Assembly (NCBI GenBank): GCA_020633055.1
Contig: JACKEJ010000006.1
Span: 186,001 to 250,000 of the forward strand
Reading direction: 5' to 3'
DNA length: 64,000 bases
DNA from: Sandaracinaceae bacterium
GTDB lineage: Bacteria; Myxococcota_A; Polyangia; Polyangiales; Houyiibacteriaceae
Shown here: piece after piece, positions 56,667 to 64,000 of the stretch
How positions within the stretch are numbered: the stretch's first letter is position 1
Layout: each line of letters opens with the position of its first letter
Made by a program: the position numbers and the translations under genes
The notes under the pieces: model-generated
What the model saw: only the letters and a program-made list of their open reading frames with translations
Database searches by the model: none
Told to the model about the DNA's origin: nothing

Positions 56667-57998
56667 TCACTGGCCCTCGAACGACACACGCACCGCCGTC
56701 GCCGTGCTCTCCGTGCTGCCCTGGCCCAGCTGGCCGGCCCAGCCGCTGCCCCAGGCCCACAGCGTGTCGCCCGCGCGCGCGAGGACGTGATCGGCTCCAG
56801 CGGCGACCTCGTCGGCACCCAGCGCAAGCGTGCTGGGCGGGAGGCGGTAGTCCACCAGCCCATCACCCCGCGGCCCCGCGCCGGGCATGCTGCCACCGGC
56901 TCCCCAGCACCGCACGGTGCCGTCGGCCAGACGCACGCACGCGTGCCCGGCGCCCGTCGCCACCTGCGTCACGGATCCCAGCCCGCGCACCTCGCCCACC
57001 CCCCACTCGAGCGGGCTGCGAGGCGTCGGGCGCGGCCCCGTGGGCGCGGGCAGGTCGGGGTCGATGCCGTACGCCACGGGCGCGATGCCCAGCGCGAACA
57101 GACGCCCGTCGTCTGTCAGTGCGAACCCGTGGTGTCGATGAATCACCAGGCGCGCCACCCGAGACAGGCCTTCGAGACGCTGAGGCGGAAGCTCCTCGGG
57201 CGCAACCGGAGCGCGGGGGAGGCTGCCGCTCCCGCCCGTGTTCACCATGCGGTACGCCCCGATGCCCCAGAAGTAGACCTCGCCGTCCACGACGGCCGCG
57301 GTCAGCTCGCCGAACGCAGCGATGGACGAGGCAGGGGGGAGCCCCGCGACACGGACTGGAGGGCTGGCCTGGTTGCCGTCTTCGATGAGGCGCCCGTCGC
57401 CCAGCTCGCCCATGCGGTCGTAGCCCCAGCACCAGACGGATCCGTCTCTGCGCAGCGCACAGGAGTGGTTCTCGCCCAGCGCCACCTGGATGGCGTCGTC
57501 GATGCCCGGGACCACCGTCGGGGGCTTCGCGCCGAACGACGCGGGCACGCCGGACACGCGCCCGAACGTGTCCGAGCCCCAGCACGAGACCCGACCGTCG
57601 GCGTGCAGCGCAGCCGCGTGCAGGCGTGCCGCGGCGAGGGAGACCACGTCACGCAGGCCCGGGACCTCCACCGGGCGCGTGCGCGGCTGATCGCCGGACA
57701 CCCCGAGCGCTCCGTCCGAGTTGCCACCCCAGCAGTACACGCGCCCGCTGCGGAGCGCGCAGCTGAACTGCGAGCCCACTGCCAGGGTGTGGTGGGGTGG
57801 CGCGAGCTGGCGCGCGGGGCCGTCGGTCGGATGGGTCACGGGGATCTCCTGGTGCGCGACCGGCTCTGCCTGCCAGTCGCTGGGGGCGCCCTCGCCGCTG
57901 GGACTCGCGGCCGTTGCAGAGACCGGGGCGCGGGACACCGCGGGCTCGCTGCAGCCGATGGCCACCACGACCACGAAGGACATCCAGGCGAGGCGCAT
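56667..57998 (-). CDS. RCC1-repeat lipoprotein
   Basis: 443 residues from the ATG at 57998. A short signal peptide ends FVVVVAIGC, a good lipobox. The mature part consists of RCC1-like blades, each with a CALR.G.V.CWG-type core (for example SCALRSGRVYCWGGNSDGAL, CALRRDGSVWCWGYDRMGEL), about seven in number, enough for a propeller. Pairs of Cys in each blade suggest disulfides, so it is extracytoplasmic. Myxobacteria have many such surface lipoproteins with unknown ligands. Confidence 0.85.
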   Translation of the reverse strand: MRLAWMSFVVVVAIGCSEPAVSRAPVSATAASPSGEGAPSDWQAEPVAHQEIPVTHPTDGPARQLAPPHHTLAVGSQFSCALRSGRVYCWGGNSDGALGVSGDQPRTRPVEVPGLRDVVSLAAARLHAAALHADGRVSCWGSDTFGRVSGVPASFGAKPPTVVPGIDDAIQVALGENHSCALRRDGSVWCWGYDRMGELGDGRLIEDGNQASPPVRVAGLPPASSIAAFGELTAAVVDGEVYFWGIGAYRMVNTGGSGSLPRAPVAPEELPPQRLEGLSRVARLVIHRHHGFALTDDGRLFALGIAPVAYGIDPDLPAPTGPRPTPRSPLEWGVGEVRGLGSVTQVATGAGHACVRLADGTVRCWGAGGSMPGAGPRGDGLVDYRLPPSTLALGADEVAAGADHVLARAGDTLWAWGSGWAGQLGQGSTESTATAVRVSFEGQ

Positions 57999-58175
57999 GC
58001 CGCCACCGTACCACGGCGTGATTTCTCCCCCGTGCGCCGAGTGTGGTGAGCGGCGGCTGTGCGTGAGCTGCGGGGGAGGCGGTCCGAGTGTCAGTCGCGA
58101 TGCGGGCCCTGGCCGACCGGCCGGTAGAGGCTCGTCCTTTTCCGGCCCTGGGCTTCGTGCTACCTGCCAGCCCTC

Positions 58176-59015
58176 ATGGCGCTGTTCGCAAAGAAGAAGC
58201 CGGTCGGTGATGCATCGGAGAAGAAGAGCCTGGGTCGCGGCGTGTTCCGCCGTTGCGAAGGCTGCGCCGAGACGCTCAAGGCCGAGGAGTTCACCGCCAA
58301 CCTCGAGGTCTGCCCGCGCTGCGGTCACCACTACCGGCTGAGCGCCGAGGCATGGGTCCAGTACCTGATCGACCCCGGTTCGTGGACGGAGCACGACGAG
58401 GGCCTGCGCTCCCTCGACCCGCTGCACTTCGTGGACTCGCAGCCATACCCCGAGCGCCTCAGCAGCAGCATCAAGAAGTCGGGCGTGAACGACGCGTTCA
58501 TGGCCGGCTCGGGCACCATGGGCGGGCGCCCCGTGCAGCTCGGCTGCTTCGTGTTCCGCTTCATGGGCGGCTCCATGGGCTCCGTGGTCGGGGAGAAGAT
58601 CACCCGCATGATGGAGCGCGGCGCCGAGCAGAAGCAGCCGGTCATCCTGCTCAGCGCCTCTGGCGGCGCGCGCATGCAGGAGGGGGCCCTGTCCCTGATG
58701 CAGATGGCCAAGACCGTGGCCGCGCTGGGGCTCCTGCGCGAGGCGGGCATGCCGTTCATCAGCGTGCTGCTGAACCCCACCACAGGCGGCGTCGCCGCGA
58801 GCTTCGCGCTGCTGGGCGACGTGAACATCGCCGAGCCGCGCGCGCTGATCGGCTTCACCGGGCCGCGGGTGATCGAGAACACGATCCGGCAGACCCTGCC
58901 CGACGGCTTCCAGCGCTCGGAGTTCTTGCTCGAGCACGGCATGTTGGACATCATCGCCGAGCGTCACGACATGCGCGCCACCATCGCCCGCACGCTCGAC
59001 CACTTGCTCGACTGA
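58176..59015 (+). CDS. accD: Acetyl-CoA carboxylase carboxyltransferase subunit beta
   Basis: 279 residues. The N-terminal zinc ribbon is complete (C27-x2-C30 ... C46-x2-C49) and the carboxyltransferase motifs are present (GGSMGSVVGEKITRM, LLSASGGARMQEG, NPTTGGVAASFALLGD, GFTGPRVIENT). It transfers CO2 from biotin to acetyl-CoA in the first step of fatty acid synthesis; accA is not adjacent. The next gene begins 17 bp later. The bicarbonate-supplying fusion transporter at 26 kb could feed this enzyme, by inference. Confidence 0.95.
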   Translation: MALFAKKKPVGDASEKKSLGRGVFRRCEGCAETLKAEEFTANLEVCPRCGHHYRLSAEAWVQYLIDPGSWTEHDEGLRSLDPLHFVDSQPYPERLSSSIKKSGVNDAFMAGSGTMGGRPVQLGCFVFRFMGGSMGSVVGEKITRMMERGAEQKQPVILLSASGGARMQEGALSLMQMAKTVAALGLLREAGMPFISVLLNPTTGGVAASFALLGDVNIAEPRALIGFTGPRVIENTIRQTLPDGFQRSEFLLEHGMLDIIAERHDMRATIARTLDHLLD

Positions 59016-59031
59016 AGCCCCCCAAGCCCTC

Positions 59032-60321
59032 GTGTACCAAGCGGCGTTGACATGGATGTACGGCCTCGAGAGCCGGGGCGTGAAGCTCGGCCTCGGCCCC
59101 ATGCAGAGCGCGCTCAAGGTGCGCGGCAACCCTCACGCAGGGCTGCGCTACCTGCACGTGGCGGGCACCAACGGCAAGGGCAGCGTGTGCGCCATGGCGG
59201 AGCGCGCGCTGCGCGCGGCGGGGCTGCGCACGGGGTGGTTCAGCTCGCCGCACCTGCACCGCTACGCCGAGCGGATTCGCATCAACGGCCGGCCCATCGG
59301 CGAGGCCGAGCTGGGGCGCCGCCTGCTCGCGCTACGTGATGACCCGCGGCTGCCGGCGCTGACCTTCTTCGAGTACACGACCGTCGCCGCCTTCGAGGCC
59401 TTTCGCGAACACGCCTGCGACGTCGTGGTGCTCGAGGTGGGCTTGGGGGGCCGGCTCGACTCCACCAACGTGGTCACGCCGACCGTGACGGTGGTCACCA
59501 ACATCGGGCTCGATCACACGCACATCCTCGGCGACAACGTGCGCTCCATCGCGCGCGAGAAGGCCGGCATCATCAAGGCCCGTGCGCCCCTGGTCACGAG
59601 TGTGCGCGACCGGGTGGCCGCCGCCGTGCTGACCGAGCGGGTGCAGCGCGTGGGCACCACCTCGTGGCGCATCGGCAAGGACTTCGGGCTGACCGAGACG
59701 GGGATCGTCCGCGGGCGTCTGCGTTACCGCGCGACGGTGCGTGAGCATCACATCGACGACATCAGCCTGGGCCTGCTGGGTGGGCACCAGCCCGACAACG
59801 CGGCCTGCGCCGTGGCGGCCCTCGTCGCGCTGCGTGGGAAAGGGCTCGACGTCCCTGACGACGCCATCCGCACCGGGCTCGCGAAGGTGCGTTGGCCAGG
59901 GCGCCTCGAGTGGATCCCCAAGAAGCACGGCAAGCCCGCCTACCTGCTGGACGCCGCCCACAACCCCGACGGCTGCCGCACGCTCGCCAAAGAGCTGGTC
60001 CGGCGCGCACACCCCGGGCGCGTGGTGCTGCTCTTCGGCGCCATGGTGGACAAGGACCACGTGCCCATGCTCGCCGCCCTCGACGACGTGGTGGACAAGC
60101 GCGTCTACGTGACGCCACGGGTCACGCGCGCAGCACGCGCCGACAAGTTCCGCAAGATCCGCCCGGGCACCGTGGCCAGCACCGTCCACGCGGGGCTCGA
60201 GCGGGCCAACGCGCTGGCGGGCCCCGACGGATTGGTGGTGGTGGCGGGTTCCATCCACCTGCTGGGCGAGGTGCGCGCAGACATCCTCGGGCTGCGTTGC
60301 GACCCCCCGATCGCCATGTGA
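59032..60321 (+). CDS. folC: Bifunctional folylpolyglutamate synthase/dihydrofolate synthase
   Basis: 429 residues from a GTG at 59032. The ATP P-loop is HVAGTNGKGSV (43-53), followed by FSSPHLHRYAERIRINGRPI and the Mur-ligase-type signature DVVVLEVGLGGRLDSTNVV, NIGLDHTHILGD. The C-domain has GRLEWIPKKHG and LDAAHNPDGC. It adds glutamate to dihydropteroate and folates in the cytosol. Pairing with accD is common in proteobacteria. Confidence 0.92.
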   Translation: MYQAALTWMYGLESRGVKLGLGPMQSALKVRGNPHAGLRYLHVAGTNGKGSVCAMAERALRAAGLRTGWFSSPHLHRYAERIRINGRPIGEAELGRRLLALRDDPRLPALTFFEYTTVAAFEAFREHACDVVVLEVGLGGRLDSTNVVTPTVTVVTNIGLDHTHILGDNVRSIAREKAGIIKARAPLVTSVRDRVAAAVLTERVQRVGTTSWRIGKDFGLTETGIVRGRLRYRATVREHHIDDISLGLLGGHQPDNAACAVAALVALRGKGLDVPDDAIRTGLAKVRWPGRLEWIPKKHGKPAYLLDAAHNPDGCRTLAKELVRRAHPGRVVLLFGAMVDKDHVPMLAALDDVVDKRVYVTPRVTRAARADKFRKIRPGTVASTVHAGLERANALAGPDGLVVVAGSIHLLGEVRADILGLRCDPPIAM

Positions 60322-60347
60322 GCGCCCCGCTGCTATAGGGCTCCGTC

Positions 60348-61379
60348 ATGAGCACCTTCCTCGACGCCTGCGCCCGCCGACCGACCTCGTTCACCCCCGC
60401 GTGGCTCATGCGGCAGGCCGGCCGCTACCAGCCGGAGTACCGCGCCATCCGCGAGAAGGTGAGCTTCATAGAGCTGTGCAAGTCGCCCGAGCTTGCGTGC
60501 GAGGTCACCGTGCTGGCCGCGGAGCAGCTGGGCGCCGACGCGGGCATCATCTTCGCGGACATCCTGCTCGTGCTCGACCCGCTGCACATCGGCTTCGAGT
60601 TCAAGGCCGACCACGGACCGAAGATCCTGAAGCCCATCCGCACGGCCGCGCAGGTGGACGCCGTCGCCGAGACCATCGACCCGGACGAGTCGCTCGGCTA
60701 CGTGATGGAGGCCATCCGGCAGACGCGCCGCGCGCTGAAGGTGCCGCTGATCGGCTTCGCGGGCGCGCCCTTCACGCTCGCTAGCTACGCCATCGAGGGC
60801 GGCGGTAGCAAGAACTACTACGAGACCAAGAAGCTCATGCACGCGGACGAGGGGCTGTGGAACGCCCTCATGAGCAAGCTCTCGCGCGCCATCACGGCCT
60901 ACCTCAACGCGCAGGTGCGCGCAGGCGCGCAGGCGCTGCAGCTCTTCGACAGCTGGGTCGGCTGCCTCTCGCCTGCGGACTACGAGCGCTTCGTCTTCCC
61001 CCACGTGAAGAGCATCTTCGACGGCCTCGACAAGAGCGTGCCGTCCATCCACTTCGGCACGGGCAACCCCGCGCTCTACCCGCTCATGCAGCGCGCGGGA
61101 GGAGACGTCATCGGCGTGGACTGGCGCGTGCCACTCGGCGCGCAGTGGGACCAGCTGGGCGAGACGGCCATCATGGGCAACATGGACCCGGCCTACCTGC
61201 TGGCTCCGCGTGAGGTGATGTTCCGCGCCGCCACCCAGGTGCTGGAGCAGGCCGCGGGGCGCCCCGGGCACATCTTCAACCTGGGCCACGGCATCATGCC
61301 CGAGGCCGACCCCGCGCAGGTGCGCGCGCTGATCGACCACGTACACGAGACGAGCGAGCGGCTCGCGCGGGGGCGCTGA
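60348..61379 (+). CDS. hemE: Uroporphyrinogen decarboxylase
   Basis: 343 residues. The family start WLMRQAGRYQPEYR carries the substrate-binding Arg 22 and 26; FADILLVLDP contains the catalytic Asp; the TIM-barrel strand GFAGAPFTLASYAIEGG and NLGHGIMPEADP at the end are typical. It decarboxylates uroporphyrinogen III to coproporphyrinogen III for heme. It is followed 4 bp later by a protoporphyrinogen oxidase gene. Confidence 0.95.
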   Translation: MSTFLDACARRPTSFTPAWLMRQAGRYQPEYRAIREKVSFIELCKSPELACEVTVLAAEQLGADAGIIFADILLVLDPLHIGFEFKADHGPKILKPIRTAAQVDAVAETIDPDESLGYVMEAIRQTRRALKVPLIGFAGAPFTLASYAIEGGGSKNYYETKKLMHADEGLWNALMSKLSRAITAYLNAQVRAGAQALQLFDSWVGCLSPADYERFVFPHVKSIFDGLDKSVPSIHFGTGNPALYPLMQRAGGDVIGVDWRVPLGAQWDQLGETAIMGNMDPAYLLAPREVMFRAATQVLEQAAGRPGHIFNLGHGIMPEADPAQVRALIDHVHETSERLARGR

Positions 61380-61383
61380 CCCG

Positions 61384-62784
61384 ATGAGCGTGGTCGTGGT
61401 GGGCGGCGGGCTGGGCGGGCTCGCGTGCGCGTACCGCTTGCTCACGGACGACCCGGGCCGCGAGGTCACGTTGCTCGAGGGCAGCTCGCGCCTCGGGGGA
61501 CTCGTCACCACCGAGTGCGTCGACGACTTCGTGATCGAGCGCGGACCCGAGTCGATGATCACCACCAAGCCCGCGGGCGTCGCGCTGGCCCGCGAGCTGG
61601 GCCTCGGGCCGCGCCTCCTGCGCACCCGCAGCGGCGCCAGCGGGGCCTACGTGGTCACGCGCGGACGGCTCGAGCGCATCCCCGAGGGCTTCTCCATCTT
61701 GGCGCCCACGGACATGCGTGCGCTGCTGCGCTCTCCGGTTCTAGGCGCCGCCGCCAAGCTGCGCGCGCTGGCCGACGCGGTGGTCCCCGCGCGCATCCAC
61801 GAGGACGACAGCCTGGCGGGCTTCGTGCGCAGGCGCTTCGGCGGCGAGGTGCTGGAGCGGCTGGCGCAGCCGCTGGCCGCGGGCATCTACGGCGCGGACC
61901 CGGAGGTCCTGAGCCTGCGCGCCACCATGCCGCGCTTCCTCGACGCCGAGCTGCCTGGTGGCGTCGCGCACCACCTCGCGCGCGCGGCACAGGCCACCGG
62001 CGAGGTCTCGGCCGGCGCGCGCTACGGGCTGTTCGTGAGCCTCCCGCGCGGTATGCAGGAGCTGACCGACACCCTCGCCGACAGGGTGCGGGCCCACGCG
62101 CAGGTGGGGGCGCGGGTGGCGACGCTGACCCCCGAGCGGGGCGGTTACCGGGTGGCGTTCGAGCAGGGCGGTGAGGCGCGGTCTCTCTGGGCCCAGCACG
62201 TCGTGCTCGCGCTGCCGGCGCCGCACGTCGCTCGCCTGGTGGGGCCCTTCGCGGCGGACCTCGCGCGCGAGCTGCGGGCCTTTGCGCTGGGGAGCGCGGC
62301 GGCGGTCACCGTGGCCGTACCCATGTCGGCGCTCGGGCGGCCACTCGACGCCTATGGCTTCGTCGTCCCGTCCGTGGAGCGGCGCGCCGTGATGGCCTGC
62401 ACCTTCTCGAGCGCCAAGTGGGACGGGCGCGCGCCCGAGGACGTCGCGCTCTTGCGCGTGTTCTTCGGTGGGCACGCCAACCCCCGCGTTCACCGTGAGC
62501 CGGACGCGCGCCTCGTCACGCTCGCGCGGGCTGCGCTGCGTGAGTGGCTGGGGCTCACGCGTTCCCCCGACCTGGTGCGCGTCGACCGTTACGAGGACGC
62601 CATGCCGCGCTATCACGTCGGGCACCTGCAGCGCGTGGCGCGCGTCGAAGCGGCCGTGGCTGCCCGACCGGGGCTGCACCTGGTGGGGGGCGCGTACCGC
62701 GGCGTCGGCATGCCGGATGTGATCGCCTCCGCTGACATGGCGGCCGGCGCGATCTCGGGCCATGCGTCGCCGCCCATGCCGTGA
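61384..62784 (+). CDS. hemG: Protoporphyrinogen oxidase (oxygen-dependent, FAD)
   Basis: 466 residues. The FAD motif VVVGGGLGGLACAYRLL is at the very N-terminus, with LLEGSSRLGGL after it, the substrate-region FVIERGPESMIT, and the terminal motif LHLVGGAYRGVGMPDVI. This is the HemY/PPOX type. It oxidises protoporphyrinogen IX to protoporphyrin IX. Pairing with hemE gives two late steps of heme synthesis; the remaining hem genes are outside the window. Gene naming (hemY or hemG) varies; the myxobacterial literature uses either. Confidence 0.93.
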   Translation: MSVVVVGGGLGGLACAYRLLTDDPGREVTLLEGSSRLGGLVTTECVDDFVIERGPESMITTKPAGVALARELGLGPRLLRTRSGASGAYVVTRGRLERIPEGFSILAPTDMRALLRSPVLGAAAKLRALADAVVPARIHEDDSLAGFVRRRFGGEVLERLAQPLAAGIYGADPEVLSLRATMPRFLDAELPGGVAHHLARAAQATGEVSAGARYGLFVSLPRGMQELTDTLADRVRAHAQVGARVATLTPERGGYRVAFEQGGEARSLWAQHVVLALPAPHVARLVGPFAADLARELRAFALGSAAAVTVAVPMSALGRPLDAYGFVVPSVERRAVMACTFSSAKWDGRAPEDVALLRVFFGGHANPRVHREPDARLVTLARAALREWLGLTRSPDLVRVDRYEDAMPRYHVGHLQRVARVEAAVAARPGLHLVGGAYRGVGMPDVIASADMAAGAISGHASPPMP

Positions 62785-62933
62785 TGGGCCGCAGCGTGCT
62801 CCGTGCCGCGCGTGCGCGGACGTGCTCGTCGTTGGCACCGCCCCCATGATGCCGTCGTAGCGCCGCGGCCAGCACGTGGGCGCCGGGATGACACGCCGCC
62901 TGCGAGGAGCGTGGGGCGTGCTATCCCGGCCCC

Positions 62934-63962
62934 ATGAACGAGCGAGCGTATACGCGTGGACTGGAGGACCTGGGGCGCGGCTGCTACGCCTACCTCCAAC
63001 CCGACGGCTCCTGGGGCTGGAACAACGCCGGGCTGATCTGCGACGGCGAAGCCAGCTTGCTGGTGGACACCCTCTTCGACGTCCGCCTGACGGCCGAGAT
63101 GTTGCGGGTGATGCGAGACGCCGTCGGCGCGGCGCGGCACATCGGCACCGTCGTCAACACGCACGCGAACGGGGACCACTGCTGGGGAAATCAGCTGGTG
63201 CGCGACGCCGAGATCATCGCGTCGCGCCGCTCGGCGGAAGAGATGAGCGAGGTCACGCCCGGGCTCATGACCACACTGAACCGCGTGGCCCGCCTGACGC
63301 AGCGCTTTGGTGGCGTGGCGGACGGAGTGGGGCGCCTCGCGCGGGCGGTGCGCGTCCCCATGCTGCCCGATGTGATCGAGGCTGCCCCGTTCGTGGTGGA
63401 CATCTTCGGCGCGTTCCACTTCGACGAGATCGAGCTGGTGTTGCCCACACGCACCTTCGACGACGCCCTCACGCTGCGCGTCGGAGACAAGCGCGTGGAA
63501 CTGATCGAGGTGGGGCCGGCGCACACCAAGGGAGATGTCATCGTGCACGTGCCCGACGACGGAGTGGTCTACACGGGGGACATCCTGTTCGTCGGTGGGC
63601 ACCCCGTCGTGTGGGAGGGGCCGGTGTCCAACTGGATCGCGGCGTGTCGCCGAGTCGAGGCGATGGACGTCCACACCGTCGTGCCCGGTCACGGTCCGCT
63701 CGCTACGAAGGCCGACGTGGCGCGCATGCGCGAGTACCTCGAGTACCTCGCGCGGGAGGCGCGCAGCTGCTTCGACGCAGGGCTCGACGTGGCAACGGCG
63801 GCGCGCGCCATCTCCCTCGCGGACTACGCAGCATGGGGCGAGGCGGAGCGCATCGTCGTCAACGTCGACACGCTCTACCGCGAGTTCAGCGGCGCACCGC
63901 CGCGCAAGAGCGCCGTGCCCTGCTTCGCCGCCATGGCCCGCTACGCGGGCAAGGCGCGCTGA
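62934..63962 (+). CDS. Metallo-beta-lactamase-fold hydrolase
   Basis: 342 residues. The metal motif reads THANGDHCWGN (77-82), in which the usual second His of HxHxDH is Asn; D81 and H82 are kept. Later ligands: GPAHTKGDVIVHVPDDGVVYTGDI and VVPGHGPLATK, both standard. It belongs to the family of soluble MBL hydrolases, of unknown substrate. No gene of its operon is visible in the window, and 38 bp remain to the right edge. Confidence 0.85.
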   Translation: MNERAYTRGLEDLGRGCYAYLQPDGSWGWNNAGLICDGEASLLVDTLFDVRLTAEMLRVMRDAVGAARHIGTVVNTHANGDHCWGNQLVRDAEIIASRRSAEEMSEVTPGLMTTLNRVARLTQRFGGVADGVGRLARAVRVPMLPDVIEAAPFVVDIFGAFHFDEIELVLPTRTFDDALTLRVGDKRVELIEVGPAHTKGDVIVHVPDDGVVYTGDILFVGGHPVVWEGPVSNWIAACRRVEAMDVHTVVPGHGPLATKADVARMREYLEYLAREARSCFDAGLDVATAARAISLADYAAWGEAERIVVNVDTLYREFSGAPPRKSAVPCFAAMARYAGKAR

Positions 63963-64000
63963 GCACCGGATCCTGGTGTGCCTGGGGCCACCGCGCGCGC

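Overview
This 64 kb window is very GC-rich, with third codon positions almost entirely G or C, and carries closely packed genes on both strands. Gene content suggests a myxobacterium (Myxococcota). Pointers are many lipoproteins and secreted proteins with WD40, RCC1 or SH3-like domains, a small deltaproteobacterial-type conserved protein at 24.3-24.9 kb, FO synthase split as CofG and CofH, a SulP-carbonic anhydrase fusion, an atypical Hsp70 with partner genes, and a DciA-type helicase-loader protein. Family or genus cannot be fixed from the sequence alone. No rRNA, tRNA or CRISPR array was recognised by eye.

Layout. 0-9 kb: a cut lipoprotein gene, a second lipoprotein, a CbiX-like chelatase, a quinone oxidoreductase, the methionine-salvage pair mtnB-mtnD, several secreted or membrane proteins and an L,D-transpeptidase. 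9-16.7 kb: a serine hydrolase, a cytochrome P450 behind two palindromic operators, the cofG-cofH pair for the F420 chromophore, an outer-membrane protein, and a DUF4112 / alpha-beta hydrolase / coiled-coil group. 16.7-22.6 kb: a four-gene minus-strand cluster around a divergent 890-residue Hsp70. 22.6-33 kb: an acyl-CoA transferase with an SCP2 protein, a Cys-cluster protein, the SulP-carbonic anhydrase fusion, a GST, DUF501, a WD40 lipoprotein with DUF2752, and an ECF-type sigma factor with a membrane anti-sigma protein. 33-43.6 kb: a cupin-MarR operon with a clear promoter and two operators, a TerB-like protein, a methyltransferase, DciA, an iron-type alcohol dehydrogenase, a GpsA-like protein lacking both expected lysines next to a PlsB-like acyltransferase, a glutamine-synthetase-family enzyme, and trpB-trpA.

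43.7-47.4 kb is the accessory spot. It has no long convincing reading frame, but reading all three frames together shows a heavily frameshifted IS21-family element: an istA fossil, an overlapping istB fossil and five copies of a 22-bp repeat at the left side. A near-identical 35-bp repeat occurs on both sides of it, and a small four-helix-bundle gene lies just downstream. GTGACCCC-type short repeats fill three intergenic spaces between 46.4 and 49.3 kb.

47.4-64 kb returns to core genes: a universal stress protein with a Cys/His tail, trpF, the two subunits of a 2-oxoacid:ferredoxin oxidoreductase, a YfiH/PgeF-type protein, a membrane-anchored glutaredoxin, a Gfo/Idh/MocA oxidoreductase, an RCC1-repeat lipoprotein, then accD-folC, hemE-hemG and a metallo-beta-lactamase-fold hydrolase. 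Many pairs overlap by 4 bp (ATGA or GTGA), indicating translational coupling.
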